Origin: Bacteroidales bacterium
GTDB lineage: Bacteria; Bacteroidota; Bacteroidia; Bacteroidales; F082
Direction: 5' to 3'
Assembly: GCA_029933565.1 (NCBI GenBank)
Contig: JAOZNY010000077.1
Span: 3,349 to 12,456 of the forward strand
DNA length: 9,108 nt
Below, piece after piece: positions 1-6,509 of this stretch. Under the pieces are notes generated by a model, which did no database searches, was not told the origin of the DNA, and saw only the letters and a list, made by a program, of their open reading frames with translations. A program made the translations under genes and the position numbers. Each line of letters starts with the position of its first letter. The stretch's first letter is position 1.

Positions 1-1021
1 TGTAAGGTTCTGGCACAACAAAATCATAAATGGAAGCCGGATCTGGGTCGGGAGCGGCAAGTGCTTCTTTGCGAGCAATTTTCACTTCTGCTTTTACCTG
101 CTCCTCAATTTCAAGCATTTCCTTTTCAGTAAGTCTGTTATACCTCAGCAACATCCTTCTGAACTTACCAAGTGGATCATATTCCCGAGAATAATTAATC
201 TCATAGTCATCACGATAAAGTTCATGACGATCTGAGTTTGAATGAGAATGCATCCTTACACAATTGGCCTGCACAATAACGGGTTGCTGATTCTCAAAAG
301 CATACCTCCTTGCCTCAATCATTGCATTCATCGAATCGAAAACATCTTTCCCATTACAATGAAAGATTTTGAGGTTTTTAAAACCTGTAAAATTATTAGC
401 TACTTTTCTATTTGCTGTCTGATCTTTTTTGGGAACTGAAATGCCGTACCCATTATCCTGAAAAACAAAAACCACTGGTAATTGCTCATTTGATGCACCA
501 TTAATTGCTTCGTAAACATAACCCTCTGAAACAGATGATTCACCCTGCGAACTAAAAACAACACCCTTGGCTTTATATGTTTTAATAGCACTGGCAGTAC
601 CGGCAGCAATTTGAGTATGATTTCCAGTACATGATGAAACATTATGAATATTCCACTCAGGTTTTGCAAAATGATTCGACATATGCCGTCCTCCACTTGC
701 CTTGTCTGTTGCTTTCGAAATGCCATTCAGGATAACTTCAGTTGCTGTTAAACCAGCAGAAATAACTGTAAGCATATCTCTGTAATATGGAAACATATGA
801 TCAGTTTCCTTATTAAAAACCTGACCAATTGCCAGTTGAATTCCATCGTGACCAGCGTAGGGAGCATGATAACTCCAGCCAATAGCTTGCTTAAGATAAT
901 TAGGTGCCTTATCGTCAATAACCCTACCCAGACTCATTAAATAAAACCAGTGTTTAAGTGTTTTTTTATCAGTTACCTTAATTGAATGAATGCTTGGGTA
1001 TGCTTTATTATATTTTGTCAT
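1..1021 (-). CDS. 2-oxoacid dehydrogenase E1 component, N-terminal (alpha) half, partial; probably alpha/beta fused
   Basis: Thiamine-diphosphate-dependent E1 of a 2-oxoacid dehydrogenase complex; it decarboxylates the 2-oxoacid and reductively acylates the lipoyl group of E2. I translated 340 codons from an ATG at 1021; the frame stays open to the left edge, so the gene is truncated by the window. Visible features are GGRHMSNHF at residues 110-118, typical of E1-alpha, and a ThDP/Mg motif from about G160-E161 through SEG (165-167) and EAINGA (171-176) to QDNGYGIS (188-195). A loop RMHSHSNSDRHELYR (256-270) matches the E1-alpha loop that carries regulatory serines in mitochondrial homologues. 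The linker near 325-340 (DPDPASIYDFVVPEPY) resembles what I recall just before the beta half in Bacteroidota alpha/beta-fused E1 proteins, so a fused protein of nearly 700 residues is inferred, not seen. It starts 12 bases after the E2 stop, so the two are surely co-transcribed. Substrate (branched-chain 2-oxoacids or pyruvate) cannot be decided here. Confidence 0.9.
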   Translation of the reverse strand, partial: MTKYNKAYPSIHSIKVTDKKTLKHWFYLMSLGRVIDDKAPNYLKQAIGWSYHAPYAGHDGIQLAIGQVFNKETDHMFPYYRDMLTVISAGLTATEVILNGISKATDKASGGRHMSNHFAKPEWNIHNVSSCTGNHTQIAAGTASAIKTYKAKGVVFSSQGESSVSEGYVYEAINGASNEQLPVVFVFQDNGYGISVPKKDQTANRKVANNFTGFKNLKIFHCNGKDVFDSMNAMIEARRYAFENQQPVIVQANCVRMHSHSNSDRHELYRDDYEINYSREYDPLGKFRRMLLRYNRLTEKEMLEIEEQVKAEVKIARKEALAAPDPDPASIYDFVVPEPY

Positions 1022-1033
1022 TTTATTATCTTT

Positions 1034-2287
1034 TTAGATCGTTCTGTTAACATCAAAATTTTCCAGATATTTTGCTACCCTTTCAAGAAATGCACCTCCA
1101 AGTGCGCCATCAACAATTCGATGATCATAAGAGAGAGAGAGATACATTTTATTTCGGATAGCAAGAAAATCTCCCTGCTCAGTTTCCATTACTGAAGATT
1201 TCTTAACAATGGCTCCTGTTGCAATTATGGCCACTTGCGGCTGATTTATCACAGGTGTTCCCATCAAATTATTAAAAGTGCCAAAGTTTGTAATACTAAA
1301 AGTACCACCAGACACATCATCGGGGTTTAGTTTATTTTCTCTTGCGTTAGCAGCCAGAGTGTTAATGTCTGTTGCTAATCCGGCCAGGTTTTTCTGATCA
1401 GCATTTTTCACCACCGGTACTATAAGGTTCCAGTCGGGCAACGCAACTGCAATACCTACATTTACTTGCTTTCTGAGAATAATATTTTCACCATCAGTGG
1501 AAGCATTAACCTGAGGGAAGTCCCTTAATGCCTTTGCAACCGCTTCAGTAAAAATAGGCATGAATGTAAGTTTCTGCCCATATTTTTTAAGGAATTCATC
1601 TTTAATACCTTTCCGCCATTTAACCATCTCAGTAACATCAGCTTCAATAACTGCTGTTACATGGGCTGATGTTTGAATAGACATAAGCATGTGATCTGAA
1701 ATCAACTTGCGCATTCTACTCATTGGAACTACTTCATCACCGGGATTTATGGAAATATTTTGTGCTGTTTGAATTATCTGGCTTTCTTTAGCAACAAACT
1801 GTTTATTCCTATTATTTAAATAATTCAGAATATCTTTTTTGCTAACACGCGCATTGGCACCAGTTCCTTCAATTGCATCCAACTCATCAATACTTATCCC
1901 TTCTTTATTTGCAATTGTCCTAACCAAAGGAGAATAGAAACGTGAGGATTTGTCTTTTTTGTTTATTACAGTAGCAGACTTTTTTTCTTCAGGAACAGAA
2001 ATTTGTTTTTCTACTTTTTCTTCATCCTCTTTAATTTCTGCCTCACCATCAAGTGAAATTACAGCAATTACTTTTCCTACAGCAACAAGTTCATTTTCAT
2101 CATAATTCAACTTTATCACTTTCCCTTCAACAGGTGAAGGAACTTCAGAGTCAACCTTATCTGTGGCTAGTTCCACAATCGGCTGATCTTCTTCTATCAT
2201 ATCTCCAACCTTTACAAACCATTTTGTAATTGTTGCTTCTTCAACGCTTTCTCCAAGCTTTGGCATTACTATATTAAAATTTGCCAT
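1034..2287 (-). CDS. Dihydrolipoyl acyltransferase (E2) of a 2-oxoacid dehydrogenase complex
   Basis: E2 core of the complex: it moves the acyl group from the lipoyl arm to CoA. The 417-residue protein has the standard order. A single lipoyl domain lies at about 2-78, with the lipoylated lysine K44 in ATDKVDS. A charged flexible linker follows at 80-115. The peripheral subunit-binding domain spans about 116-155 and ends GTGANARVSKKDI. The catalytic acetyltransferase domain covers about 183-415, with the DHRIVDG motif (H389, D393) near the C terminus. The frame is open 12 codons further upstream to an ATG at 2323, but I chose the ATG at 2287. The lipoyl domain begins directly there (NIVMPKLGES), and a TAnnTTTG promoter box lies inside the would-be extension, so a transcript from it could not include the upstream ATG. 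E1 follows after 12 bases. Branched-chain and pyruvate-type E2 cannot be separated by eye. Confidence 0.95.
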   Translation of the reverse strand: MANFNIVMPKLGESVEEATITKWFVKVGDMIEEDQPIVELATDKVDSEVPSPVEGKVIKLNYDENELVAVGKVIAVISLDGEAEIKEDEEKVEKQISVPEEKKSATVINKKDKSSRFYSPLVRTIANKEGISIDELDAIEGTGANARVSKKDILNYLNNRNKQFVAKESQIIQTAQNISINPGDEVVPMSRMRKLISDHMLMSIQTSAHVTAVIEADVTEMVKWRKGIKDEFLKKYGQKLTFMPIFTEAVAKALRDFPQVNASTDGENIILRKQVNVGIAVALPDWNLIVPVVKNADQKNLAGLATDINTLAANARENKLNPDDVSGGTFSITNFGTFNNLMGTPVINQPQVAIIATGAIVKKSSVMETEQGDFLAIRNKMYLSLSYDHRIVDGALGGAFLERVAKYLENFDVNRTI

Positions 2288-2308
2288 ATTTTGCAATTTA
2301 ATTTTTTG

Positions 2309-2316
2309 CAAAAATA
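2309..2316 (-). promoter_or_regulatory. Bacteroidota -7 promoter box for the E2-E1 operon
   Basis: On the minus strand the sequence reads TATTTTTGCA, a full match to the TAnnTTTG -7 consensus of the Bacteroidota primary sigma factor. Transcription would start near 2302, about 15 bases before the E2 start at 2287. I see no clear TTG -33 element at the expected distance. The leader has no strong Shine-Dalgarno site, which is usual in this phylum. Confidence 0.6.
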
Positions 2317-2515
2317 CAATCATTATTTATAATTAATCTAAGTAATGTGAAGTATTTACATAGGTGGGTAGTTAGAGTTAACTTGAAATTTATACATAAT
2401 GAAAGTAAACGCTCCTATCTACTTGTTTTTAAGCAAATTAAAAACAGACTGACGACATTACTTTTTAATATTAGCCTATTAAATTCAATAAATAACAAAT
2501 ACAACACATTGCCTA

Positions 2516-2540
2516 TAAATGCATTATTTACTTGCATTTA
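2516..2540. repeat. 8-bp inverted repeat in intergenic DNA
   Basis: TAAATGCA at 2516-2523 and TGCATTTA at 2533-2540 form a perfect 8-bp inverted repeat around a 9-base loop. No T-tract follows on either strand, so it does not look like an intrinsic terminator. It could be a protein-binding site or a chance palindrome in AT-rich DNA. Confidence 0.35.
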
Positions 2541-2626
2541 AGACAACGAATAGATATCCTAGACTAAATTTATAAATCATGCACAAAACAATATGCACTA
2601 TAATCCATTAAAATACTTTGTTGAAA

Positions 2627-2836
2627 CTATTTTTTCTTAATAGGTTTGACAGGCTTGCCATTTTTGTACTCGCCCATTACATTTACTTCCTTGGCTTTTC
2701 TATACTTTTCTACGTTTTTTTTCATCTCTTCAAGAGTATCAGATCTAAGTTTAATACCAGATTTACTACCCTTAACTCTTACTTCTATATAAAAACCATC
2801 TCTTAATTTTCCCGGTCTGGTTGGAGGTCTTCCCAT
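2627..2836 (-). CDS. Small basic protein of unknown function (69 aa)
   Basis: I cannot assign a function. The protein is strongly basic, opening MGRPPTRPGKLRDGFYIEVR and ending in a lysine-rich tail (KPVKPIKKK). The middle reads as two beta strands (DGFYIEVRVKG, SGIKLRS) followed by a charged helix (TLEEMKKNVEKYRKAKE) and a short strand, a compact beta-beta-alpha pattern that could bind nucleic acid. I have a weak memory of similar short GRPRxLxDGFYIEVR proteins in other Bacteroidota genomes, usually annotated as hypothetical. Support for a real gene: a perfect TAnnTTTG box 42 bases upstream, a protein-like amino-acid pattern, and a hydrophobic, implausible product on the opposite strand. It lies downstream of idi on the same strand but 115 bases away with its own promoter, so it is probably transcribed separately. 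There is no obvious Shine-Dalgarno site. Confidence 0.7.
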   Translation of the reverse strand: MGRPPTRPGKLRDGFYIEVRVKGSKSGIKLRSDTLEEMKKNVEKYRKAKEVNVMGEYKNGKPVKPIKKK

Positions 2837-2877
2837 AATATTTATAAATTCTAATTCTGTTTAAATCTAAATGTTTC

Positions 2878-2885
2878 CAAATATA
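2878..2885 (-). promoter_or_regulatory. -7 promoter box for the 69-aa protein gene
   Basis: The minus strand reads TATATTTG, a full TAnnTTTG match. A TTTG lies 14 bases further upstream, somewhat close for a -33 element. Predicted transcription start is near 2871, giving a leader of about 35 bases before the ATG at 2836. Confidence 0.5.
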
Positions 2886-2916
2886 CATTTTTTCCGTTAC
2901 AAATAACATTATGCGT

Positions 2917-2945
2917 AAAAAAAATGACATTTATTTAAATAAGTC
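2917..2945 (-). terminator. Possible weak terminator after idi
   Basis: Just past the idi stop, on the minus strand, a 12-bp perfect palindrome TTATTTAAATAA (2931-2942) is flanked by GAC and GTC and followed by a run of eight T (complement of 2917-2924). The stem is AT-rich and would fold imperfectly, so the T-run is the stronger part of the case. Confidence 0.3.
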
Positions 2946-2951
2946 CTGCTA

Positions 2952-3482
2952 TTAGTTTTTTTCAATATCTTGAAAATAGACTAATACTTGGGTTAAAGCT
3001 ATTTTAAACCATTCGGTATAATTAATGGGGTTTATCATTACATCTTTTTCAAGCCATTGTAATTCAACATATTTCCACGATGCAACTTCATCAGGGTTAA
3101 TTAAGGGTTCGGTATCTGAACTTCCAATAAAAACATGGTCAAATTCATGTTCAATCAGCCCCTGACCGACATCTGCACGGTAAATAAAAGAGAATACTTC
3201 CTCAAAACTACAGTCAAAACCCATTTCTTCAACTATCCTTCTATGGGCAGCAGCATCAGTTTTTTCTCCCTCACAGGGATGGCTACATACTGTATTTGTC
3301 CATAATCCGGGTGAATGATATTTATGCTGTGCCCGTTGCTGAAGTAGCAACTCACCTTCTGAATTAAAAATAAAAACAGAAAATGCACGATGGAGAACTG
3401 CTTTTTCATGGGCTTCCATTTTTTCCATCAAACCAACTGGATCATCATTTTTATCAACAAGAATTACGTTCTCCTTCGCCAT
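2952..3482 (-). CDS. idi: Isopentenyl-diphosphate delta-isomerase, type I
   Basis: Interconverts isopentenyl diphosphate and dimethylallyl diphosphate, the building blocks of isoprenoids (quinone side chains, undecaprenyl phosphate, carotenoids, hopanoids); cytosolic. The 176-residue Nudix-fold protein matches the length of bacterial type I enzymes. Visible residues are the catalytic cysteine C66 in WTNTVCSHPC, its partner metal ligand H68, further ligands H25 and H31 in AHEKAVLHRAF, and the acidic pair E111 and E113 in LIEHEFDHVF (equivalent to E114/E116 of the E. coli enzyme). The Nudix-like helix AAHRRIVEEMGF is at 78-89. The start is set by alignment with the family and by a promoter box just upstream. 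It is transcribed divergently from the three-gene operon at 3639 and appears to be monocistronic. Confidence 0.96.
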   Translation of the reverse strand: MAKENVILVDKNDDPVGLMEKMEAHEKAVLHRAFSVFIFNSEGELLLQQRAQHKYHSPGLWTNTVCSHPCEGEKTDAAAHRRIVEEMGFDCSFEEVFSFIYRADVGQGLIEHEFDHVFIGSSDTEPLINPDEVASWKYVELQWLEKDVMINPINYTEWFKIALTQVLVYFQDIEKN

Positions 3483-3504
3483 TAATTATTATTTTTTTGC
3501 TTTG

Positions 3505-3533
3505 CAAACCTAACAAAAAATGCTTTGAAACAA
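3505..3533 (-). promoter_or_regulatory. idi promoter (-7 and -33 boxes)
   Basis: On the minus strand TAGGTTTG (complement of 3505-3512) fully matches TAnnTTTG, and a TTG (complement of 3531-3533) lies 18 bases upstream as a -33 element. The predicted start near 3498 leaves a short A-rich leader before the ATG at 3482. This is one of the two best promoters in the window. Confidence 0.65.
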
Positions 3534-3608
3534 TGAACTTAAAAGGCTTGCCATCAACTCTTATTTTTGCTTTCAAATATTATCTAAACACTTAAGTTAT
3601 GAAATTTA

Positions 3609-3616
3609 TACTTTTG
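3609..3616 (+). promoter_or_regulatory. -7 promoter box for the three-gene operon
   Basis: TACTTTTGCA, a full match to TAnnTTTG, sits 22 bases before the ATG at 3639 in the 156-base divergent region shared with idi. No TTG at the -33 distance is evident. The leader is A/T only with no Shine-Dalgarno site. Confidence 0.6.
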
Positions 3617-3638
3617 CAAAAAATTAAAAATAATTAAT

Positions 3639-4151
3639 ATGGGTCTTCACTACCGAAAAGCACGCTCTTTTGTCATCCTTCTTAGTGGGTTGGCAGCAAT
3701 AATTTTTAACAATACTCTTGATGGTTACTCTGCACTGTTTGGGATAACTTTAGTTGTCGCAGCCCTCATAAGTATCCTTCACATATTTGTTTATTTTAAT
3801 AAACCTATGAACGAGAAGTTCCTGATGGAATTACTTTTGGATGGGTTTTCAGGTATAATTATATTTACGTACAGCAATAGCAACGAGAGTTTTTTTCTCA
3901 CGGTATTCGCTTTTTGGGCTTTTGTAAATGGTTTGTTTTATCTCACAAGTGGGCTTATCGACAAAAAGAATAAATCGTATTTACCAATTTATACTTTAGT
4001 GGGAATAAGTATGATGTCACTTGGGTTTATGCCACTTCATTTCAATCATGAAAGTTTGGGTTCGGTAATTTATTTGATTGGCTTCACTTTGATAATATAT
4101 TCTTCTGCCAATCTGTATTTAATGTTTAAGAGAAAACAAGACATCTATTAA
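3639..4151 (+). CDS. Six-helix integral membrane protein, HdeD/DUF308-like topology
   Basis: Predicted inner-membrane protein of 170 residues with about six hydrophobic segments (roughly 10-24, 31-53, 63-78, 84-106, 114-133 and 140-162). Short polar loops carry basic residues at the N terminus (HYRKAR) and C terminus (FKRKQD), which places both ends in the cytoplasm. Repeated two-helix units with glycine and alanine at packing positions resemble the HdeD/DUF308 family, whose E. coli member is tied to acid resistance; the assignment rests on topology, not on a diagnostic motif. No catalytic residues are visible. It is the first gene of a tight operon: the SRPBCC-like gene starts 3 bases after its stop and the oxidoreductase follows, so it may anchor or supply these partners at the membrane. 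That role is inference. Confidence 0.85.
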   Translation: MGLHYRKARSFVILLSGLAAIIFNNTLDGYSALFGITLVVAALISILHIFVYFNKPMNEKFLMELLLDGFSGIIIFTYSNSNESFFLTVFAFWAFVNGLFYLTSGLIDKKNKSYLPIYTLVGISMMSLGFMPLHFNHESLGSVIYLIGFTLIIYSSANLYLMFKRKQDIY

Positions 4152-4154
4152 ACA

Positions 4155-4556
4155 ATGTCGACAATCAACTTGCAAAAGACTATTAATAATGATGCAGAAA
4201 CCATTTTCAGGTTTTTAACCGATCAGGATTTATTAATGCTCTGGTATGCGCCTCAGGTAATTGCATTTCCACTTGAAGGAACAGTTGCAGCCTTTGCATT
4301 TGGTTCGGATATTAATTTTAAAATGAGAATTAGTGAATTAATCGAATTTGAGAAGTTGAAATGGGTTTGCGTTGATGGCAATGTTGACTGGTTAGATTCA
4401 ATTGTTACTTTTACTTTAAAAGCTGTTGACCCCAATAAATGCCGATTAACTTTTAGGCAAAGCAAATTACAGAATGAAGAGAAATTAGACCAGTGGAAAG
4501 TAAGTTGGGGCAACTACCTAGAAGCATTAAAAGAGAAGTGCGAAAATTTTAAATAA
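4155..4556 (+). CDS. SRPBCC/AHSA1-like domain protein
   Basis: A 133-residue single-domain protein of the START-like (SRPBCC) superfamily, closest in feel to the AHSA1/polyketide-cyclase type. Supporting pattern: an opening strand and helix INLQKTINNDAETIFRFLTD (4-23) with W30 after it, mid-protein strands around KMRISELIEFEKLKWV (56-71), a late strand CRLTFRQS (96-103), and the long C-terminal helix WKVSWGNYLEALKEKCE (114-130) that closes the hydrophobic pocket. Members bind lipids, sterols, polyketides or other hydrophobic ligands, or act as co-chaperones; the ligand here is unknown. No signal peptide is seen, so it is cytosolic. It sits 3 bases after the membrane-protein gene and 4 bases before the GMC oxidoreductase, which suggests it presents or chaperones a substrate for that enzyme. 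Confidence 0.85.
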   Translation: MSTINLQKTINNDAETIFRFLTDQDLLMLWYAPQVIAFPLEGTVAAFAFGSDINFKMRISELIEFEKLKWVCVDGNVDWLDSIVTFTLKAVDPNKCRLTFRQSKLQNEEKLDQWKVSWGNYLEALKEKCENFK

Positions 4557-4560
4557 AGAA

Positions 4561-6153
4561 ATGAACACAAAAACAAAAGATGATTCCAATAAAACCGATT
4601 ATGACTATATTATTATAGGTAGTGGTTTTGGTGGATCTGTTTCGGCATTGCGGCTTGCAGAAAAGGGCTATAAAGTTCTGGTGATAGAAAAGGGTAAATG
4701 GTATTCAAAAGATGATTTCCCAAAAACTAACTGGAACCTAAAAAGATGGCTCTGGCTTCCTACTTTGCGCCTGCACGGAATAATGAAAATTACATTTTTA
4801 AAACATATTGGGATTATTTCAGGAGTTGGTGTTGGTGGCGGATCATTGGTTTATGCCAATACACTTCCTAAACCTAAGCCGGCATTTTACAAAACTGGTT
4901 CGTGGGCAAAACTCGAAGATTGGGAAACTCAGTTAAACCCATACTATGAAAAAGCCTGGAAAATGCTGGGAGCAGATTTCAACCCCTATTTTGAATACGG
5001 AGATCAAATACTAAAAAAACTTGCTGAGAAACAAAATAGGGTCGAATATTTTGAACCAACAAGAGTTGCAGTTTTTTTTGGGGAAGCCGACAAAACAGTT
5101 GATGACCCGTACTTTGACGGAAAAGGTCCTGAACGCACTGGCTGCAATAACTGTGGCGCCTGCATGACCGGGTGCCCACACAATGCAAAAAACAGCCTCG
5201 ATAAAAACTATTTGCATCTGGCACAAAAACTTGGAGTTGAAATTATTGCAGAAAAAGAGGTTGTTGATGTTAGCCCTTTAGGTAAGGAGGATGGCTCAGA
5301 CGGATACAAAGTCAGTTTTCAAGGAGCAACATCATTTTTTAAAAAGCAAGAACAACTTACTGCCAAAGGCGTAATTTTTGCAGGTGGGGTATTGGGAACT
5401 GTTAAACTCCTTCTTAAACTAAGTATGAAATCACTTCCAAACCTCAGTAAAATGGTAGGTAACGACATCCGTACAAACAACGAAAGTTTGATTTTTAGCG
5501 TTTCCTCCGATAAGGATAAAGATTTCACAAAAGGCATAGCCATTGGCTCAATCTACCATGCCGACGAAAATACACACCTTGAGCCAGTTCGTTACGGAAG
5601 AGGTTCAGGCTTTTGGCGAGTAGGAATAATCCCAACAGTTTCTAAAGGTGGTTTTTTTAAGCGTATTGGCGAAATGCTTGGTAAAATTATTAAAGAGCCC
5701 ATTCGATATTTCAAATTATACACTGTTAAAGAATTTTCCAAACAATCGATAGTATTGCTTTTTATGCAACACCTCGACAGTACTCTGAGTTTCAAAAGAG
5801 GATTGTTTGGAATGAAATCGAAACTTTCTTCAGGTGTAAAACCTGCAGCAAGTATTCCGCTTGCCAACAAACTAGCTGAGGAATATGCTGGTTTCACCAA
5901 CGGAAGATCATTTGTGCTCTTAACAGAAACATTACTTAATGTTCCATCTACTGCACATATTTTAGGTGGTTCGGTGATGGGAAAAGATATATCAGAAGGA
6001 GTAATCGATAATGATCACAATGTATTTGGCTATAAAAATATGATGATAATCGATGGGTCTACAATTTCGGCAAACCCAGGTGTAAACCCCGCTTTAACAA
6101 TTACTGCTTTAGCCGAAAGAGCAATGGACAAACTAAAAGAAAATAAATTTTAA
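4561..6153 (+). CDS. GMC-family FAD oxidoreductase, cholesterol-oxidase-like, with four-cysteine cluster
   Basis: A 530-residue flavoprotein. The N terminus has the ADP-binding motif YIIIGSGFGGS (16-26), with E43 at the end of the second strand to hold the ribose. A second FAD contact GVGVGGGSLVYAN lies at 88-100. The C terminus carries the GMC active-site pattern: H466 in STAHILGGS, and N509 in GVNPALTITALAERA, matching the His/Asn pair of cholesterol oxidases. Between them C195, C198, C201 and C205-P206 form CX2CX2CX3CP, the spacing of a ferredoxin-type 4Fe-4S ligand set. I recall similar cysteine-rich stretches followed by AKNSLDKNYL in ChoD-like relatives. Substrate is not identifiable; oxidation or dehydrogenation of a sterol-like, hopanoid-like or other hydrophobic alcohol is plausible. 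The cluster, if real, would let it pass electrons to a carrier rather than oxygen. No signal peptide. Last gene of the operon. Confidence 0.93.
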   Translation: MNTKTKDDSNKTDYDYIIIGSGFGGSVSALRLAEKGYKVLVIEKGKWYSKDDFPKTNWNLKRWLWLPTLRLHGIMKITFLKHIGIISGVGVGGGSLVYANTLPKPKPAFYKTGSWAKLEDWETQLNPYYEKAWKMLGADFNPYFEYGDQILKKLAEKQNRVEYFEPTRVAVFFGEADKTVDDPYFDGKGPERTGCNNCGACMTGCPHNAKNSLDKNYLHLAQKLGVEIIAEKEVVDVSPLGKEDGSDGYKVSFQGATSFFKKQEQLTAKGVIFAGGVLGTVKLLLKLSMKSLPNLSKMVGNDIRTNNESLIFSVSSDKDKDFTKGIAIGSIYHADENTHLEPVRYGRGSGFWRVGIIPTVSKGGFFKRIGEMLGKIIKEPIRYFKLYTVKEFSKQSIVLLFMQHLDSTLSFKRGLFGMKSKLSSGVKPAASIPLANKLAEEYAGFTNGRSFVLLTETLLNVPSTAHILGGSVMGKDISEGVIDNDHNVFGYKNMMIIDGSTISANPGVNPALTITALAERAMDKLKENKF

Positions 6154-6159
6154 AATTAG

Positions 6160-6190
6160 TTGCGTAGTTTGTCAAAAGTTTATATTTTTG
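6160..6190 (+). promoter_or_regulatory. rpsO promoter (-33 and -7 boxes)
   Basis: TTG at 6160-6162 and TATTTTTG at 6183-6190 (full TAnnTTTG match) are separated by 20 bases. The predicted start near 6197 gives a leader of about 28 bases before the rpsO ATG at 6225. The promoter begins 7 bases after the oxidoreductase stop, so rpsO has its own start even though no terminator separates it from the upstream operon. Confidence 0.65.
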
Positions 6191-6224
6191 CAGCCCAAAA
6201 TTTTGAGTTAAAGAAAGAGATCGT

Positions 6225-6494
6225 ATGTACTTAACAACGGAGATTAAAAAAGAGATTTTTGAGAAGTATGGCAAGAATGTTACAGACACTGGTTCCACTG
6301 AAGGACAGGTTGCATTGTTTACTTTTCGCATTAAACACCTTTCAGAGCATCTGAAAAGAAATAAAAAAGACGTCTTTACACAAAGGTCCCTAGTTAGACT
6401 AGTTGGTAAAAGAAGAAAACTATTAGATTATCTAAAAGAAACAGATATCCTTAGATATCGTGAAATCATAAAACAACTCAATTTAAGAAAGTAA
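6225..6494 (+). CDS. rpsO: 30S ribosomal protein S15
   Basis: Primary 16S rRNA-binding protein of the small-subunit platform. The 89-residue length equals the family norm. The hallmark DTGSTEGQVALFTFRIKHL (21-39) and the C-terminal RSLVRLVGKRRKLLDYLKE region (54-72) are intact; together they make the three-helix bundle that grips the central-domain three-way junction. The E. coli protein represses its own translation through a leader pseudoknot, but the leader here is too short (about 28 bases) to show such a structure. It heads the rpsO - pnp - rpoD cluster. Confidence 0.98.
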   Translation: MYLTTEIKKEIFEKYGKNVTDTGSTEGQVALFTFRIKHLSEHLKRNKKDVFTQRSLVRLVGKRRKLLDYLKETDILRYREIIKQLNLRK

Positions 6495-6509
6495 ATTGGG
6501 AGGATATGA

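Larger units (their letters stand above)
2288..2626. other. Intergenic stretch of about 340 bases, no gene seen
   Basis: Very AT-rich DNA between the E2 start and the end of the small protein gene. An open frame on the plus strand (2347-2541) gives a low-complexity product rich in N, L, I and K with no RBS or recognisable fold, and I treat it as chance. The stretch holds the E2 promoter box, an 8-bp inverted repeat (2516-2540) and a short direct repeat ATGCAC at 2579 and 2593. No convincing terminator or RNA gene was found. Confidence 0.6.

Noticed and set aside
400..726. Open frame on the minus strand, 108 codons
   Set aside because: It lies within the E1 gene in another frame; the E1 reading frame has clear family motifs across the same bases.
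2347..2541. Plus-strand open frame of 64 codons in the intergenic stretch
   Set aside because: The product is a low-complexity, AT-driven sequence with no RBS, no promoter box at a sensible distance and no recognisable pattern.
2618..2806. Plus-strand open frame opposite the 69-aa protein gene
   Set aside because: A hydrophobic, phenylalanine-rich product typical of the antisense of a lysine-rich gene; the minus-strand frame has better protein character and a promoter.
4253..5900. Several minus-strand open frames of 70-102 codons under the SRPBCC and oxidoreductase genes
   Set aside because: All are shadows of the strongly supported plus-strand genes and lack RBS or family motifs.
6146..6157. 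12-bp palindrome AATTTTAAAATT over the oxidoreductase stop codon as a terminator
   Set aside because: Pure A/T, no loop and no T-run; it is better seen as chance in AT-rich DNA.
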